In this document: piece by piece, positions 14,835 through 17,511 of the stretch
How the letters are laid out: every line of letters begins with the position of its first letter
Numbering within the stretch: position 1 is the first letter of the stretch
From: an uncultured Collinsella sp.
Lineage (GTDB): Bacteria; Actinomycetota; Coriobacteriia; Coriobacteriales; Coriobacteriaceae
DNA length: 17,511 nt
Direction of reading: 5' to 3'
Assembly (NCBI GenBank): GCA_900549195.1
Contig: URNK01000014.1
Coordinates: 1-17,511, forward strand
The notes under the pieces: generated by a model
What the model was told of the DNA's origin: nothing
The model's database searches: none
Seen by the model: the letters and a program-made list of their open reading frames with translations, nothing else
Made by a program: the position numbers and the translations under genes

Positions 14835-15608
14835 ATGCTGCTCGCTATCGATATGGGAAACACGCAGACGGCCATGGGCCTGTTTGACGGAGACGAGCTG
14901 GTGCAGTCGTGGCGCATGCCCACCGACCGCTCCTATACCGCCGACGAGATCCATGTGCGCCTGATGGGTTTCTTTAAGATGTACGGCCTTTCGCTCGACG
15001 CGGTCGACGCGATCGCCTTTGCCGGCGTGGTGCCGCAGCTCTCGCGCGAATGGCACGCCGTGGCCGACCGCATTGCCGCGGACGCCATCGTCATCGGGCC
15101 GCAGACGGCCGCGGTGACCAAGCTGCGCGCGGCGCGTCCCCAAGCCGTAGGCGCCGATCGCGTCGCTAACGCCGTTGCGGCCGAAACTTTCTACGGCGCG
15201 CCGGCAATCGTGGTGGACTTTGGCACCGCGACCAATATCGACGTCATCGATGAGGACGGTTATTACATTGGCGGAGCGATCGCGCCGGGCATTCGCATCT
15301 CCATGGACGCGCTTGCCGCCCGTGCCGCCAAGCTCGCCAGCGTGCCGCTCGAGGCGCCCGAGCACGCCATCGGCCGCGATACCGAGGAGTGCATCAAGGT
15401 CGGCGCCGTGATGGGCGCCGCCGCCATGGCCGAAGGCCTGGTCGCGCGCATGAAGCGCGAGCTGGGCCGCGACGATGCCACCGTTATCGCCACGGGCGGC
15501 CTCGCCGGCATCGTCGCCGGCTCGACCGATGCCTTCGACGTGGTAGACGGCCAACTCACCATCAAGGGCATCTGCGAAATCTACCGCCGCATGCAGAAGC
15601 TGGGATAG
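14835..15608 (+). CDS. coaX: Type III pantothenate kinase CoaX
   Basis: The 257-residue protein phosphorylates pantothenate with ATP, the first step of coenzyme A synthesis, in the cytoplasm. Type III signatures are present: the N-terminal phosphate loop LLAIDMGNTQT (D6, G8, N9, T10), GADR at 106-109, VVDFGTATNID around D128, and GGAIAPG at 146-152. Length is normal for the family. ATG at 14835 is preceded by GGGAG at 6-7 nt; an in-frame ATG at 14814 (MPTLGVD) lacks a ribosome site and lies very close to the likely transcription start. The gene faces away from the tRNA gene and converges on the ligase-like gene, with a hairpin between. Type III enzymes are generally not feedback-inhibited by CoA. 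Confidence 0.96.
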   Translation: MLLAIDMGNTQTAMGLFDGDELVQSWRMPTDRSYTADEIHVRLMGFFKMYGLSLDAVDAIAFAGVVPQLSREWHAVADRIAADAIVIGPQTAAVTKLRAARPQAVGADRVANAVAAETFYGAPAIVVDFGTATNIDVIDEDGYYIGGAIAPGIRISMDALAARAAKLASVPLEAPEHAIGRDTEECIKVGAVMGAAAMAEGLVARMKRELGRDDATVIATGGLAGIVAGSTDAFDVVDGQLTIKGICEIYRRMQKLG

Positions 15609-15686
15609 AGCAGGGGCTTAAGTCGAGCGCGCCCGATGCCACAGTCCCCGCAAATGCTCGCCAAGCCTATTCCTCAGACAGGCGAA

Positions 15687-15720
15687 ACCCTCCCCGGCAC
15701 AGGCCGAGGAGGGTCTTGTT
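15687..15720 (+). terminator. Hairpin between convergent coaX and ligase-like gene
   Basis: ACCCTCC (15687-15693) pairs with GGAGGGT (15708-15714), with an inner CGGC/GCCG stem and ACAG loop, followed by CTTGTTGTC on the plus strand. The U-tract is modest; it probably ends coaX and may act in both directions. Confidence 0.6.
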
Positions 15721-15753
15721 GTCATCGTCATCTTTGAGCGCAAGTGCCTCGCG

Positions 15754-16455
15754 TTACAGTCCGCGAATGCGCACGGCCTCGGGCGGAAACTCTTGCTCGC
15801 CGGCATCGGTCTTGATAGTCGCACGACCCCAGATATCCAGGCCCGCAAACACACCGACCGCAAGCGGCAAACCGTTGGGCGACACCGCTGCAACTTGGCG
15901 GCCCAGCAGCGGCACCATGTCGAAGTACTCGCCCAGCACGGGAGCCAGCGGCCCTGCGGCGCCTTGCGGCGTGTTGGCAACAACCGCCCAGGCGTCCACG
16001 CGGGCCAGCACGGCGGCGGCCAGCGCCTCGACCAGCGCTTCGTCAGCCACGTCCACACCAAGCTCGCTCAACGCCGAATGCTCAATATCAACCGTCACCG
16101 CGGCAAACATGCCCGCAGCACCGGCACCGCCGTTCACGGCAACACGCGCGAGTGACGTCTCAAACGCAGGCGCACCGCACACGATATCGCTCGGCCACTG
16201 GATACCCACCTTACCGGCAAGGCCCAACCCCGGCGTCGAAGCCGTGCCCACGAGCGCGTCCATCATGCCCATCGCAGCCACAAACGGCAGGCCGTGGAAG
16301 GCATGCATGCTCACATCCGGACGCACGACCAGCGAAAACGTCAGCGAAGCATCGCCCGCGCTCCACGCGCACCAGCCCGCGGACACGCCCTCGCGACCCG
16401 CGTCGCGCACCGCGTCGAGCTCGGTGCCGGCGGCAACAGCATTCATCTCGATCAT
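15754..16455 (-). CDS. Divergent biotin-protein ligase-like (BPL/LplA/LipB family) protein
   Basis: The 233-residue protein resembles BirA without its DNA-binding domain: AWSAGDASLTFSLVVRPDV matches the family strand after the biotin loop, VGIQWPSDI matches VKWPNDI, and the end GVFAGLDIWGRATIKTDAG matches the small C-terminal domain. Three things are odd. The N-terminal STN region and GRGRRGR biotin loop are missing or reduced to DAGREGVSAGW. The Lys of KWPND is Gln. The following GRKxAGIL segment with the catalytic Lys is replaced by CGAPAFETSLARV. Activity as a biotin ligase is therefore doubtful. The ATG at 16455 follows the folPK stop codon with no gap and in the same frame; GGGG lies ~9 nt upstream. 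It may be a paralogue, a degraded enzyme or a ligase for another cofactor. Confidence 0.62.
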   Translation of the reverse strand: MIEMNAVAAGTELDAVRDAGREGVSAGWCAWSAGDASLTFSLVVRPDVSMHAFHGLPFVAAMGMMDALVGTASTPGLGLAGKVGIQWPSDIVCGAPAFETSLARVAVNGGAGAAGMFAAVTVDIEHSALSELGVDVADEALVEALAAAVLARVDAWAVVANTPQGAAGPLAPVLGEYFDMVPLLGRQVAAVSPNGLPLAVGVFAGLDIWGRATIKTDAGEQEFPPEAVRIRGL

Positions 16456-17511
16456 CTACATACGCCCCAATTCGCCCACGATATGACCCACGCGGTCCTC
16501 GGGCTCCTTGACCTCGACACCGTTGTAGCGGAAGAACCGCGCCGGGTCGTGCATCAGGTCCTCGAGCGGCACCAGCACAAAGTCGCGCTCGCCAATGAGC
16601 GGATGCGGCAGGCGCAGCTTTTTGCCGCCGTGGGTCTCGCCGTCCATCCACAGCAGGTCCAGGTCGATGGTGCGCGGGCCGTTGGCCTTGGCCTTTTTGG
16701 AACGGTCGCGGCCCAGCTCAGCCTCGATCTTCATGAGCTCGTCGAGCAGCACCAACGGCGCCAGCTCGGTCTTAATCTCGATGACAGCGTTGGCAAACGC
16801 GTCCTGGCGCGTCTCGTAGGCCGGCTCGCTCTCGTAGATCTTGGAGGAGTTGGACACGCAGGTGAGCGGAATCTCGGCGATCATGTCGCGCGCGGCGCGG
16901 ATGTTGTCGCAACGATGCCCCAGGTTGGAGCCCACGGCCACAAACGCACGGCGCGGCTGCGGCTTGGCGACGGCCCAGTAACCGTTCAGGAACTGCGCAA
17001 AACCCGCGGCGTCGTGCACGCGCACGATGTTGGCACCGGCCTGGATGGCGCCCAGGCACACGCCAAACGTGGCGGCATCGCGCGCGGCGGCCTCGGTCAC
17101 GCCCGAGACAGCGCCCACAAAACGCTTGCGCGACACGGCGCACATGAGCGGATAGCCCAGTGACGCCATCTTGGCAGTCTCGCGCTGGATGACGATGTTC
17201 TCGTTAACCGACTTACCAAAGCCCGGGCCAGGATCGATGCAGATGCGGTCGCGCGACACGCCGGCATGGATGAGCGTGCGGGCCTGGTCGGACAGAAAGC
17301 CCATGACGCGGCGCATGATGGGCGCCGAATCGGGAAGGGTGAAGCGGCGGAGCTGAGAGGTGGGCACGTAGGCCTCCTCGCGGCGGGCGCTGCGGCGCAT
17401 CATGGCTGCCAGGTGGTCATTGGACTCCGATGCGACCTCGGTGGCTGCGGGCGCGGGCGCGACGGTCTCGGCGGCAGCAGTCTGCTCGGCGGCGGGCGTC
17501 TCCTGCTCGCT
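16456..17511 (-). CDS. folP-folK: Bifunctional FolP-FolK: dihydropteroate synthase (C-terminal half) fused to HPPK (5' end off window)
   Basis: 352 codons are visible; the start lies beyond the right edge. Visible residues ~60-200 are the C-terminal part of dihydropteroate synthase, with IDPGPGFGK, SRKRFVG and the terminal IVRVHD. Residues ~203-352 are a complete 6-hydroxymethyl-dihydropterin pyrophosphokinase: VAVGSNLGHRCDNIRAA, YESEPAYE, ELGRDRSKKAKANGPRTIDL and LPHPLIGERDFVLVPLEDL. Together they perform two consecutive steps of folate synthesis in the cytoplasm. The first ~55 visible residues are an Ala/Glu/Pro-rich segment (PAAEQTAAAETVAPAPAATE) lying where the DHPS loop with the MHMxGTP motif is expected, so the DHPS domain seems to carry a large disordered insert. 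The stop UAG abuts the start of the ligase-like gene. Confidence 0.9.
   Translation of the reverse strand, partial: SEQETPAAEQTAAAETVAPAPAATEVASESNDHLAAMMRRSARREEAYVPTSQLRRFTLPDSAPIMRRVMGFLSDQARTLIHAGVSRDRICIDPGPGFGKSVNENIVIQRETAKMASLGYPLMCAVSRKRFVGAVSGVTEAAARDAATFGVCLGAIQAGANIVRVHDAAGFAQFLNGYWAVAKPQPRRAFVAVGSNLGHRCDNIRAARDMIAEIPLTCVSNSSKIYESEPAYETRQDAFANAVIEIKTELAPLVLLDELMKIEAELGRDRSKKAKANGPRTIDLDLLWMDGETHGGKKLRLPHPLIGERDFVLVPLEDLMHDPARFFRYNGVEVKEPEDRVGHIVGELGRM

Noticed and set aside
14673..15554. 293-codon minus-strand frame opposite coaX
   Set aside because: It is a His/Gly/Asp-rich mirror frame of coaX, which has all its kinase motifs.

Overview
The window is GC-rich and compact, and looks like the chromosome of a gut-type actinobacterium of the class Coriobacteriia, most likely Collinsella or a close relative. 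That assignment is inferred from gene content, G+C-rich codon use and the style of the repeats; no database was searched. Both edges cut through genes.

Layout, left to right. (1) 1-4543, minus: the first ~1514 codons of a very large secreted surface protein, with a signal peptide, a von Willebrand factor A (VWA) domain with an intact metal site, an unassigned middle region, and a chain of pilin-type isopeptide domains that runs off the left edge. (2) 4544-5189: non-coding, holding two long palindromic elements with terminator-like cores plus smaller repeats. (3) 5190-10867, minus: a five-gene operon for a six-subunit Ech-type (group 4) membrane [NiFe] hydrogenase in the order echA-echB (fused into one 960-residue protein), echC, echD, echE, echF. 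(4) 11153-11557, minus: a lone two-HTH protein resembling the OrfA of IS3/IS150 elements, with its own terminator. (5) 11998-14028, minus: an Old Yellow Enzyme-type FMN/4Fe-4S/FAD reductase with a strong terminator. (6) 14176-14472: a very regular array of four 55-bp palindromes. (7) 14562-14638, minus: initiator tRNA-fMet with promoter and terminator. (8) 14835-15608, plus: coaX. (9) 15754-17511, minus: a folP-folK fusion gene (cut by the right edge) followed, after a single in-frame UAG, by a divergent biotin-protein-ligase-like gene.

How the parts work together. The Ech complex would couple reduced ferredoxin oxidation and proton reduction to ion translocation across the membrane, fitting a fermentative anaerobe; the nearby Fe-S flavoenzyme reductase fits the same anaerobic redox lifestyle. 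coaX, folPK and the ligase-like gene form a cofactor (CoA, folate, possibly biotin) neighbourhood. The large adhesin/pilin-like protein is a cell-surface factor unrelated to the rest.

Most unusual items: the evenly spaced palindrome array, the two palindromic elements that share a core but carry different self-complementary arms, the EchA-EchB fusion with Ala-rich tails on EchC and EchD, and the one-stop-codon separation of FolPK from the ligase-like protein.
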